DNA of 10,170 nucleotides from Clostridia bacterium (GTDB lineage Bacteria > Bacillota_A > Clostridia > Oscillospirales > Acutalibacteraceae), in assembly GCA_009930155.1 (NCBI GenBank), contig RZYX01000061.1, forward strand, positions 1 to 10,170, in the 5' to 3' direction. The translations under genes were made by a program, and so were the position numbers. Below, piece after piece: positions 1 to 7,685 of this stretch (the first letter of the stretch is position 1; each line of letters begins with the position of its first letter). The notes under the pieces are model-generated. The model saw only the letters and a program-made list of their open reading frames with translations. It ran no database searches and was not told where the DNA came from.

Positions 1-96
1 TTTAAGCATATAAATAACTATTGATTAACATTGTAAACATGTAACTATCAGTTATTTACTTGAATTTAAATAAAAAGTGGTGAATAATGCGGGTTA
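1..96 (-). mobile_element. Possible end of an insertion sequence cut by the window edge
   Basis: This AT-rich, apparently non-coding stretch ends at 83-96 in AATAATGCGGGTTA, which recurs inverted near the other edge. If this 14-mer is a terminal inverted repeat, the element runs leftward out of the window and this is the end opposite to the one seen at the right edge. Read on the minus strand, an ATG (complement of 7-9) occurs just before the edge and could begin a transposase, but only three codons are visible. A small dyad, TAACT-ATC-AGTTA (42-54), lies inside. Family not identified; chance repeat is the alternative. Confidence 0.4.
83..96 (+). repeat. 14-base inverted repeat, left copy
   Basis: AATAATGCGGGTTA is the exact reverse complement of 10076-10089. 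The match ends at both sides of the 14-mer. It overlaps the TAA stop codon (complement of 94-96) of the giant gene. It lies 96 bases from the window start, almost the same distance as the other copy from the window end. Confidence 0.7.
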
Positions 97-3000
97 ATGT
101 ACTATTGTAACTGTACCCACATAAGGTTCCCGCACAAAAATATTAATTACATATAAATATGTTCCGGTTGGCAAAGGTTTTCCGTTATATATGCCATCCC
201 ATTCAAAATCAAAATCTCTTGATTGTGCAAGTTTTTGTCCCCATCTGTTAAATAATTGAACGTGTACATCATCGAACAAATCGAGATTATCAATAATCCA
301 TGTATCATTAACGCCGTCACCATTAGGTGAAAATGCATTTGGGATTCTAATACAGTCCACCAAAGGGTCATCTATTAAATTTACGACTCCCAAATCAACT
401 TCACATAAATTTGCGTCAACAACGCTCACATGATACTGGCCGGCTCTATAGGTATTTAAACTATCTAATCCTAGTAATACGCCATCAATAAAATAAGAAT
501 ATGGAAAAGTACCCCCATTAACTGAAACAAAAATTGTCCCATCATTATTTCCATAACAAGATGGATGCGATAATATTGCACGAGCAGTCAATTTAGCAGG
601 TTCGGAAATCGTAACGTCAATTTTATCGGAACACCCATGAGCATCTGTTGCTATTATTGTATAAAATCCTGAAGATAGGTTTGTATGAGTTGCCCCTGAA
701 TAATTATAAGACTCTCCATTAACCGAATAATCAACAGGAGGCGTACCACCAATTGCCACCAAATGAATTTCGCCATTATTTTGGCCAAAACACTTCACGT
801 TCACAACTTCGGCTTCGATATCAAGACTATAATCAGACTGAGTTATTTGAATTGTTTCTACTTTTTGGCATAAATTTTCATCAGTTATTGTAACAAAATA
901 AGAACCTGCCGGAATATTATTTCGATAAGATGAAGTACTTCCGTTTGCCCAAAGATATGAATATGGTTGTAACCCTCCTGAGGGATTTAATAAGATACTG
1001 CCGGTTGAATCGCCATAGCACGCAACATTAACAATATCTGCATTTACTACAATAGGATTAGGTTCCGTTAAATTATGGGCATCATATCCTTGACATCCCC
1101 AAGCATCAGTTATTGTTAGTTGATAATCGCCAGCAGAAAGACTACTTATTACTTGTGAATTAAATCCATTTGACCAATTATAAGAAAATGGGGAATTTTC
1201 ACTAGTTGTTACAGCCTCTAGAATACCGTTTGCTTCTCCGTTACATAATATATCCTGAGTCAAAATAATTTCTGCTGTAATTGTCCCACTTGTTAATACT
1301 TCTACGGATGCATCAGCACCACAATTGTTGGCATCGGTAACTGAAACTGAATGAATTCCAGGTTCTACCGCACCAACAGAACTTGTAGTTTCACCATTCA
1401 TACTCCATAAATAGGACAAAGTCCCCACTCCTCCTGTAGCATTTACAATAACAGACCCCGGAACGCCCGAGCATAATGCGTTTGTTGCTTGTATATCTAG
1501 CTGTATCTCTTCGGGTTCGGCAACTAAAACATCATCGGTTGCGACACAATTATTAGCATCTGAAACAGAAATTCTATAAGTACCTGGACTCAAATTTTGA
1601 ATTTGGGGAGTATTTTCCCCATTGCTCCACAAATAACTAAGTTGTGGTAATCCTCCTGTTATTGAGCTTACCTCTGCACTACCATTATTTTCATTATAAC
1701 AAGAAATATCTGTGGCAGCTGCAATTACTTCAAATATAGGTGCAGCATCAACATAAACATCATTAGTGTAAACGCAACTATGCTCATCGATAATCGTGTA
1801 TGCAAAATTTGTTGTAACAGGAATGTTCGAATTTGTAAAATCAGTTGATCCATCTTCCCAAATAATCGAGTAAGAAGATGTTCCTCCTTGTGGAGTTACA
1901 ACTACCTGTCCGGGATCTCCAGAGCAATTCGGAACACTAACACTCTCTGTTGCGCTAAGAACATTAGGTTCAGAAATATCAATATCACCAGTTGTTTCAC
2001 ACAAATTATTATCAGTAATTGTATATTGATAATTTCCGGCCGACAGATTGTCTGGAATAAAACCACTAATCTCTGAATTATTCCAAGTTATCAGAAACGG
2101 CGACAAACCTCCAAAAGGGATAATTTCAATTTCTCCATCAGAATATCCATTACACGAAACTGAATTAACAATATTTACAGTATGATTTAACTCTACTGGA
2201 TTATCGATAACAACGGAAAAATCAGTACTACAACCATATGCATCAGTAACTGTAATATTATATGTCCCACTATTTAACATTTCTACTGTATCAATTGCAT
2301 TAGGTGTTACAAATGGGGTCTCACCCCAATCGTATGTATAGTCTGGAGTTCCTGTTGATACTTCAAAAACAACAAATCCATCATTACCATTATAACACAA
2401 AGGCTGACTTGTTTCAATAATATTGGCAACAATATTTCCTGTTTCGCTAATCGATACAGTTTGAACGACCGAACATAAATTGTTATCAACTACAGTCACA
2501 TCATAGTTTCCTGCTAAAAGAGAAGTTGCAGTTCCCTCAACAACACCTCCTGCTGTAGTTGGCCAATTATACACATAAGGGGCGACACCATTAAGAGCCT
2601 CAATGGTTGCCGAGCCCGGACTTGTACATATTTGATTAGTTTGCGAGCTTATGCTTGTAGTTATTTGAGCAGGTTCAATGATTAAGAAATCCTGTATAGA
2701 TGTACAACCGGCATCATCAGTAATTGTAATACTATAATTTCCGGCTGACAAATTATTAAAACTATTGATTGTTGAAGATGATGTATAAGTTTCTGATCCG
2801 GAAGTAAAAACAAAATCGGGAGTTCCACCTGTAATTTCAATAGAAACCTCAGCATCATTTTCACCATAACACGAAACATGATTAAGAATGTTTGTGATTG
2901 CAGACATTGCACCAGCATCATTTATAGTTACTGGCTGAATTGTTTCGCAACTATTATTATCAACAATCGTCACATCATAGATACCACTTGTAAGGTCAGC

Positions 3001-6000
3001 AGCTGAGTTATTAGATACACTACCTGCATTAGATGGCCAGTAATATGTATACGGAGATGTCCCATTTTCTCCAATAACAGTAGCATTACCCGGAGTAGCA
3101 CAATTCTGATCATTTTGAGCAACAATAGTTGATGTCAGAACAAGAGGTTCCGACAATACAAAAGAGTTATTTACAGAACACAAATTATCATCTGTTACAG
3201 TAACTGAAATTGTTCCTGCGCTTAATCCAGAAATAGTATTTGAAGATAAAGAGCTTATCATTGATCCCGAGCCCCAATCAATAGTATAATCTGGAGTACC
3301 TGCAGAAATATTTACGTTAATTTCTCCATTACTATCTCCATTACATAAGGGCTGCGAGCCTTCAGACAAAAGAAACTCAGGACTTGGATTGACCACTACA
3401 TTTGTAGAAGAATAGTTTGAACACGAGCCTACTGTTACAGTAAGATTATATGACCCAGTTGCCAAATCGGTACTACTTAAAATTACAGGAGACTGTATTG
3501 AAGCTGTAAACCCATTGGGTCCTGTCCAGGAATATGTGGCACCAGAAACATTTGGTGTTGTAAGCAAAAGATCTTGACCAACACAAATTTGTGAATTACT
3601 AGATGCTACAGCCACAGGTGTTTCACTAATGCTCACAACAGTAAAATATGTAGTAGAACAAGCACCTAAACTAACTGTTAAGATGTAAGTTCCGGCATTA
3701 GTTATTGAACAAGAACCAATAATAGGATCTTCCTGTGATGATGTAAAAGCCCCCGGTCCTTCCCACAAATATGTAGCTCCTAAAACATTATCGGCAAACA
3801 AATTTATATCATCTCCCTCGCAATATGGTCCGTCATTGGAGGCAGAAGAAATAGGCCCGGGATTTACAGTTACAGAAGTAGATGCTGTGTTTGTACAAGA
3901 ATTAGCAGTAACAGTAACAGTATAAACGCCACCATCTACCACTTCACAATTAGTAATTATTGGATTTTGACTAGAAGACATAAAACCATTTGGTCCGTCC
4001 CAAGCATAAGTAGCTCCTGCAACAGTTCCTGCTGTGAGGTCAATATCATTTCCCGAACAATATGGTCCACCGTTTGATGCTGTTGCAGCAGGAATTGGAT
4101 TTACAGTAATGTCTGCGCTCACTTCTGCAACACATCCATTAAGATCAGTAACAGTTAGACTATAAGTTGTATTCACAGATGGTGATACTGTTATAGATGG
4201 TGTTGTTTCTGTTGTACTCCAATAATAATTTACAAAACCTGTTTCGGCAGTTAATGTTGCATTATCTCCTGCACAAATTGTTGAATAATCAACAGTGATT
4301 GTAGGAGGAACAGGAGGTTCTATTGTAATTTCAGCACAATTTGAAACTATACAAGCACCTTCGGCTTGGACGTAATATGTTGTTGTTGCAGTTGGATTTA
4401 TACTAACTGTAGGACCTGTTCCAATATGGACACTTCCACAACCTCCAGTATACCAATTCCAAGTTGCTCCGGCAGGTAAAGTTCCACTTACAGTTAACTC
4501 GTCGATTGTACAATCGGATGCAACATTTGGGATAATGGTGTCGGGTTCAAAAGCAGACAAAAAATGATTAAATATTGCAGCACCAGAACACGCTGTGCTA
4601 GCATACTGATATCCGGCTCCAACATTTGCCATATCATTAAAATCGCCTGCCAAATACAGGTTCAGATTTTCAGCATCAATTTCAAAAACATCAAACCCTC
4701 CGTATGACGCGTAATCCACAGACCCAAAATAACTTAACCATTGCATATTATCATCAATAGTTAATTGAGAAAACATAATATTATTAGAGGTTCCTATTAT
4801 GTTATTATTATAATAATCATTATGATTTATGGTTGGTAAACCCGATGCTTTTTGCTCACCACAGATCCACAAATTGCTATGACTATCTTTTTTAAGTTGT
4901 TTCATACTAGTATATTCTGCACCACCAAAAAAAGTACAATAAGGAATATTTCCGATTGTATTAATTTTAAATAGATATCCATCCTGTTTAGCTGCTTCGT
5001 TTAACGTGATTCCTGCTCCATCATTAATTATTCCGTCAAAATATGAACAACCACCCGGATCAACAACAGGGAAGTTTGCACTATAAGTATGTCCGCAAAC
5101 ATATAAGTTACCATTAGCATCAATTTCAGTATCACCATTAGCAGCACCGACATTAATTTTATCAAACCCGGCTCCACCAATATAGTTTCCCCATGCAGGT
5201 ACAGGTTGGTTTGCCGAATTAAATTTAAAATAAAACATATCATTCTTTCCCTGATAGTTTAAAGTTGCAGAAATAATTGCATTTGCAAAATTTTGAGTTG
5301 CTGACCATACTTCGTCTCCTACAACTAATACATCTCCATTTGACTTATCAATAGCTACATCGCAAAGTCGTCCTGTCGAATTTGTTGCTCCGGGGACCCA
5401 AGTAGACCAAACTAAAGCTCCTGATGAGTTCAAACGTAATATAAAATTGTGTGATGATGATGCATCTGTAGGAACTCCAAGATATCCGGTTCCAGTAGGT
5501 ATGCTAACCGCACAAGATGTATTAGACCCAGATTTTCCAACAAGATACATATCATTATTTAATCCGCAAGCAATGTCAAATACTTCCAAATTAGCGCCTT
5601 TATCTAAAAATGTACACCATTGTCTTGTATTATTGGGCAAAAATTTAAGCAAATATCCTCTTGTTCCTATGGCACAAGTACCATCCCATGCCTGATTAAA
5701 TGCCCCTGCCAAAACCTGAAGTGGCAAATCATTTGTTCCCATAGAAAACTCTTTAGCAGTTGTTCCGACAATATACAAATTGTCTAGATCATCAACAGCT
5801 ACCGCCCCATTAACTTCATCAGAACCCGAACCACCATACTGACATGCCCATAATAAGTTACCTGTTTGGTCGAATTTAGAAATAATTATATCCTGATTAC
5901 CGGCATCTGAACCAAAAGTTGCTGATGTACCTGCTTCTGCAAGATAGTTATCAATATCTGCCAATTGTGGATCCCAATCCCAATCGACATAATAGAACTC

Positions 6001-6843
6001 TCCTATCGAGTTAGCTGTCACACCACCCCAATGTCCATAACCATTATACTCTAAAGAACTAAACCAAACAATTCCGGGATCAATAATAAGTTTTTCGCTT
6101 GTATTATAAGAAGCAATATCAAAACTTACCTGATTGCCATTTAAAACATAACTAGTTTCAACTTCTGTATTTGAGCTATAACTAATTGGTTTTTGATCTT
6201 TAACAATTAAGCTCCCAAAATTAAATTGAATATCTCCATTTGGAGTCATTTTAAGGTTTTCTACTCCTTCCCAGGCAAATTTTATATCTGATATATTGGA
6301 AAACGGAGATACCTCAAATTCATACTTTAAAATATTGTCCTGAAAATTAAAGACTAAATCAATTCCTGGGTAAATCTCCTCATATCTAACATTCTCGAAT
6401 GATTTAACCTCTTTAATTCCATCAGGGCAATGACTTAAATAGAAATCCCACGAATAGTCATAAACGTTTTCGCCTACGATTTGTATATCTTGTTGCGCAT
6501 CGACGAAAATAAGATCGAACCTTTTTACCAATGTTTGTGCCGAAAGTTTATCTGCCAAATTATCATTCCCTTTTTGCCGTTCGGCAATTGACATTGCGTT
6601 TGGAGTGTTTTTAACTTCTTCGCTAAGAAAAACCACTCTGTCGGACATAAACCAAACCGACATATCGTCTGTTCGTAACAGAAATTTTGCATCATCAAAA
6701 TGTTTAAACTGACCTTGATTTTCTATAAAACCAGAATAAGTTTTTGCTAAATAATTATCACTATTAACAGAAAAAACACTTATAGGAAAAAAGACAAAAA
6801 CACATGCAATTGCACAAAGAAAAACAACTTTTTTTGGATTCAT
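94..6843 (-). CDS. Giant T9SS-secreted, SprB-repeat surface protein with type B C-terminal sorting domain
   Basis: The 2,249-residue product is probably exported by Sec and then across the outer membrane by the type IX secretion system, ending as a surface or released adhesin-like protein. A hydrophobic signal peptide covers residues 1-25. Residues 35-257 carry the FIENQGQ motif and fold type that precede SBBP repeats (DUF7948 in my recollection). Residues 258-765 hold about six beta-propeller-like blades of the form GGxGxD...D..GNLYVxG. Five Ig/PKD-like domains (about 770-1152), thirteen SprB-type repeats (1157-2160) and a gliding-motility-type C-terminal domain (2164-2249, with PNAFSPNGDGVND, FNRWGQ and PTGTYLY) follow. 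Start ATG precedes a MNPKK signal peptide. No Shine-Dalgarno is visible. A near-match -7 element (TATGTTTT, minus strand of 6879-6886) lies 35 bases upstream. A PorP/SprF-like partner often follows such genes, but none is seen here because an IS-like end abuts the stop. Ligand is unknown; it could serve adhesion, gliding or polymer binding. Confidence 0.95.
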   Translation of the reverse strand: MNPKKVVFLCAIACVFVFFPISVFSVNSDNYLAKTYSGFIENQGQFKHFDDAKFLLRTDDMSVWFMSDRVVFLSEEVKNTPNAMSIAERQKGNDNLADKLSAQTLVKRFDLIFVDAQQDIQIVGENVYDYSWDFYLSHCPDGIKEVKSFENVRYEEIYPGIDLVFNFQDNILKYEFEVSPFSNISDIKFAWEGVENLKMTPNGDIQFNFGSLIVKDQKPISYSSNTEVETSYVLNGNQVSFDIASYNTSEKLIIDPGIVWFSSLEYNGYGHWGGVTANSIGEFYYVDWDWDPQLADIDNYLAEAGTSATFGSDAGNQDIIISKFDQTGNLLWACQYGGSGSDEVNGAVAVDDLDNLYIVGTTAKEFSMGTNDLPLQVLAGAFNQAWDGTCAIGTRGYLLKFLPNNTRQWCTFLDKGANLEVFDIACGLNNDMYLVGKSGSNTSCAVSIPTGTGYLGVPTDASSSHNFILRLNSSGALVWSTWVPGATNSTGRLCDVAIDKSNGDVLVVGDEVWSATQNFANAIISATLNYQGKNDMFYFKFNSANQPVPAWGNYIGGAGFDKINVGAANGDTEIDANGNLYVCGHTYSANFPVVDPGGCSYFDGIINDGAGITLNEAAKQDGYLFKINTIGNIPYCTFFGGAEYTSMKQLKKDSHSNLWICGEQKASGLPTINHNDYYNNNIIGTSNNIMFSQLTIDDNMQWLSYFGSVDYASYGGFDVFEIDAENLNLYLAGDFNDMANVGAGYQYASTACSGAAIFNHFLSAFEPDTIIPNVASDCTIDELTVSGTLPAGATWNWYTGGCGSVHIGTGPTVSINPTATTTYYVQAEGACIVSNCAEITIEPPVPPTITVDYSTICAGDNATLTAETGFVNYYWSTTETTPSITVSPSVNTTYSLTVTDLNGCVAEVSADITVNPIPAATASNGGPYCSGNDIDLTAGTVAGATYAWDGPNGFMSSSQNPIITNCEVVDGGVYTVTVTANSCTNTASTSVTVNPGPISSASNDGPYCEGDDINLFADNVLGATYLWEGPGAFTSSQEDPIIGSCSITNAGTYILTVSLGACSTTYFTVVSISETPVAVASSNSQICVGQDLLLTTPNVSGATYSWTGPNGFTASIQSPVILSSTDLATGSYNLTVTVGSCSNYSSTNVVVNPSPEFLLSEGSQPLCNGDSNGEINVNISAGTPDYTIDWGSGSMISSLSSNTISGLSAGTISVTVTDDNLCSVNNSFVLSEPLVLTSTIVAQNDQNCATPGNATVIGENGTSPYTYYWPSNAGSVSNNSAADLTSGIYDVTIVDNNSCETIQPVTINDAGAMSAITNILNHVSCYGENDAEVSIEITGGTPDFVFTSGSETYTSSSTINSFNNLSAGNYSITITDDAGCTSIQDFLIIEPAQITTSISSQTNQICTSPGSATIEALNGVAPYVYNWPTTAGGVVEGTATSLLAGNYDVTVVDNNLCSVVQTVSISETGNIVANIIETSQPLCYNGNDGFVVFEVSTGTPDYTYDWGETPFVTPNAIDTVEMLNSGTYNITVTDAYGCSTDFSVVIDNPVELNHTVNIVNSVSCNGYSDGEIEIIPFGGLSPFLITWNNSEISGFIPDNLSAGNYQYTITDNNLCETTGDIDISEPNVLSATESVSVPNCSGDPGQVVVTPQGGTSSYSIIWEDGSTDFTNSNIPVTTNFAYTIIDEHSCVYTNDVYVDAAPIFEVIAAATDISCYNENNGSAEVSSITGGLPQLSYLWSNGENTPQIQNLSPGTYRISVSDANNCVATDDVLVAEPEEIQLDIQATNALCSGVPGSVIVNATGGVGTLSYLWSMNGETTSSVGAVEPGIHSVSVTDANNCGADASVEVLTSGTITAEIILTQDILCNGEANGILEAVTTSENSPFSYNWSNGFNSQVISSLSAGDYQLTITDAWGCQGYDAHNLTEPNPIVVNADIVNVACYGDSTGSILLNPSGGLQPYSYLWANGSTSSYRNNIPAGSYFVTITDENLCQKVETIQITQSDYSLDIEAEVVNVKCFGQNNGEIHLVAIGGTPPVDYSVNGESYNYSGATHTNLSSGFYTIIATDAHGCSDKIDVTISEPAKLTARAILSHPSCYGNNDGTIFVSVNGGTFPYSYFIDGVLLGLDSLNTYRAGQYHVSVVDANLCEVDLGVVNLIDDPLVDCIRIPNAFSPNGDGVNDTWIIDNLDLFDDVHVQLFNRWGQKLAQSRDFDFEWDGIYNGKPLPTGTYLYVINIFVREPYVGTVTIVH
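97..354 (-). other. Type B T9SS C-terminal sorting domain (CHU_C / gliding-motility type)
   Basis: Residues 2164-2249 match the gliding-motility-associated C-terminal domain: CIRIPNAFSPNGDGVND, then a Q-L-F-N-R-W-G-Q strand, a W-D-G-x-x-N-G-K turn, PTGTYLY, and a final GTVTIVH. In this family the domain directs translocation by T9SS, and type B domains usually depend on a PorP/SprF-type partner. The domain appears complete because family members normally end shortly after a GTVT strand. A single cysteine (2164) opens it. Confidence 0.93.
364..3375 (-). repeat. Thirteen SprB-type protein repeats within the giant gene
   Basis: Residues 1157-2160 of the giant protein contain thirteen units of 75-81 residues, judged by the distance between their first cysteines at 1167, 1248, 1325, 1406, 1483, 1564, 1640, 1715, 1791, 1867, 1942, 2018 and 2096. 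The typical unit reads CxGxxDGxI, then GGTPxYxYxW, LSAGxYxVTVTDxxxC and a closing EP. Units 2, 4, 7 and 9 form a second subtype that starts CxxPG and lacks the EP ending. Such repeats are known from SprB, the mobile gliding adhesin of Flavobacterium, and from many T9SS cargo proteins. They probably form an extended stalk. The repeats are diverged at the protein level, and I saw no long identical DNA stretches. Confidence 0.9.
3388..4092 (-). repeat. Three tandem, closely related Ig/PKD-like domains in the giant gene
   Basis: Residues 918-1152 hold three consecutive units of about 78 residues that resemble each other more than the two Ig-like domains before them. Each has a cysteine near its start (929, 1008, 1087), a GATYxWxGPxxF core and a Y.LTV or YTVTV strand before a second cysteine (983, 1062, 1141). 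The first two begin with near-identical ASNxGPYC. They form the transition from the propeller region to the SprB stalk and look like products of recent duplication within the gene. The domain family is inferred from the motif pattern. Confidence 0.75.
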
Positions 6844-6943
6844 TTTAACATTAGCTTAGAAATAAACTGTAAAACTACAAAACATATAACGCCAATCCCA
6901 CACTCCTACACATTTTTATACTATATAAGTTTCAATTTATACT

Positions 6944-6960
6944 TGTCGTAGACTATGACA
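6944..6960. promoter_or_regulatory. Operator-like 17-base dyad upstream of the giant gene
   Basis: TGTCGTAG-A-CTATGACA forms two eight-base arms around one central base with a single mismatch (a possible G-T pair). It lies about 100 bases upstream of the giant gene's ATG in the 266-base gap, is more GC-rich than its surroundings, and has no U-run, so it does not look like a terminator. It could be a binding site for a dimeric regulator; this is inference from symmetry only. Confidence 0.35.
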
Positions 6961-7058
6961 GTTAGATTTACTATTACAAGTAAAAAACCACTTTAGGACT
7001 TTTTGCATTAATTATTAAAAAACAGAGCCTGCATCACATATCCGATATGACATCTGAT

Positions 7059-7089
7059 AAAAAAAAACTGCCCTATAAAGAGCAGTTTT
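7059..7089 (-). terminator. Intrinsic terminator of the acidic lipoprotein gene
   Basis: Read on the minus strand, the stem AAAACTGC/GCAGTTTT has an inner CT/AG pair after one mismatch and a four-base loop. It is followed by a run of nine T (A-run at 7059-7067 on the plus strand). It starts about 20 bases after the stop codon of the 7110-7604 gene. On the plus strand only four T follow the stem, so termination should be mainly leftward. It separates the lipoprotein gene from the giant gene, which therefore needs its own promoter. Confidence 0.8.
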
Positions 7090-7109
7090 AAAATTACTTG
7101 CGAAAATTT

Positions 7110-7604
7110 TTAAATCAATGTGAATTCCCATTCTTCGGCAAATTCGTCTTGATAAGTTGCAAACTCATCATGAGCTTTTTCATACTTGTCGAGCATACTA
7201 TCGCTAAGAGAATAGTAATAATCCCACTCTTCATCAGTCATATCCTCAAAATAAATAATATAGTCTATCATCTCTGACAACTCATTCTCAAGGATATCCT
7301 TATACATGTCTAAAAGTTTCAGCATTTCTGCTTTATACTCATCTTTACCATCAAAATCGTCCATTGCTTCAATTTCTCCAATTGCTTTTTCCAATGTTGT
7401 TTCAGCAACATCTTTTGCATCAAGAATCTCGGCTTCCACTCCCCAATCCATAGCATCCATTAAATCAACAAATGCATTATCAACAGTTGTTTGAGAATCA
7501 ATTAACTCCTGATGATACTTTTGAGCTGTCTCAGATGTTTCGACAGGACCACAAGCAAATACTAATAAAGATAAAGCCACAATAAAAAACAAAGTCTTTT
7601 TCAT
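7110..7604 (-). CDS. Small, very acidic lipoprotein (paralogue of its upstream neighbour)
   Basis: The 164-residue product starts MKKTLFF, has a hydrophobic signal segment and a lipobox LLVFAC with the lipidated cysteine at residue 18, so it should be an envelope lipoprotein. The mature part has no further cysteine and by hand count 44 Asp/Glu against 9 Lys and no Arg. It appears largely alpha-helical, with a core MLKLLDMYKDIL at 94-105. The ATG at 7604 was chosen because a TTG ten codons upstream lies inside a promoter-like TATATTTG and would spoil the signal peptide. It aligns along most of its length with the gene at 7686-8255, 81 bases upstream, and is followed by a strong terminator. Function is unknown. 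It may belong to the family NCBI calls LIC11966 surface proteins, but I recall that only loosely. Confidence 0.85.
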   Translation of the reverse strand: MKKTLFFIVALSLLVFACGPVETSETAQKYHQELIDSQTTVDNAFVDLMDAMDWGVEAEILDAKDVAETTLEKAIGEIEAMDDFDGKDEYKAEMLKLLDMYKDILENELSEMIDYIIYFEDMTDEEWDYYYSLSDSMLDKYEKAHDEFATYQDEFAEEWEFTLI

Positions 7605-7631
7605 AATATTAATTTTAGATTTAACAAAGTA

Positions 7632-7639
7632 CAAATATA
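7632..7639 (-). promoter_or_regulatory. Bacteroidota-type -7 promoter element for the acidic lipoprotein gene
   Basis: The minus strand reads TATATTTG, an exact match to TAnnTTTG, 27 bases before the ATG at 7604. I see no clear TTG -33 element at the expected spacing. If used, the acidic lipoprotein gene can be transcribed separately from its paralogue upstream. Confidence 0.5.
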
Positions 7640-7685
7640 ATAAAAATATTTTTGTAATATATAGTAATTAAAAGGCTTGTAGATT

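Noticed and set aside
364..3375. Repeat array as CRISPR or tandem DNA repeat
   Set aside because: The periodicity is at protein level within one open frame; DNA units are diverged and there are no spacer-repeat features.
147..5695. Several open frames of 60-82 codons on both strands inside the giant gene
   Set aside because: They lie in other frames of a clear 2,249-residue protein, show no domain signature and have low-complexity or frame-shadow composition.
7037..7049. Palindrome CATATC-C-GATATG downstream of the lipoprotein terminator
   Set aside because: Short, no associated promoter or repeat copy elsewhere; too weak to call an operator.
7306..7494. 62-codon plus-strand frame antisense to the acidic lipoprotein, rich in Ser/Ala/Ile
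   Set aside because: Its composition is what the complement of Glu/Asp-rich codons produces; no start signal or homology visible.
7605..7634. TTG start giving ten extra residues to the acidic lipoprotein
   Set aside because: The TTG lies within the promoter-like TATATTTG, and the extension would place extra residues before a normal MKK signal peptide.
7642..7653. Perfect palindrome AAAAATATTTTT between the two lipoprotein genes
   Set aside because: Pure A/T and likely by chance in this composition; no stable hairpin to call a terminator.
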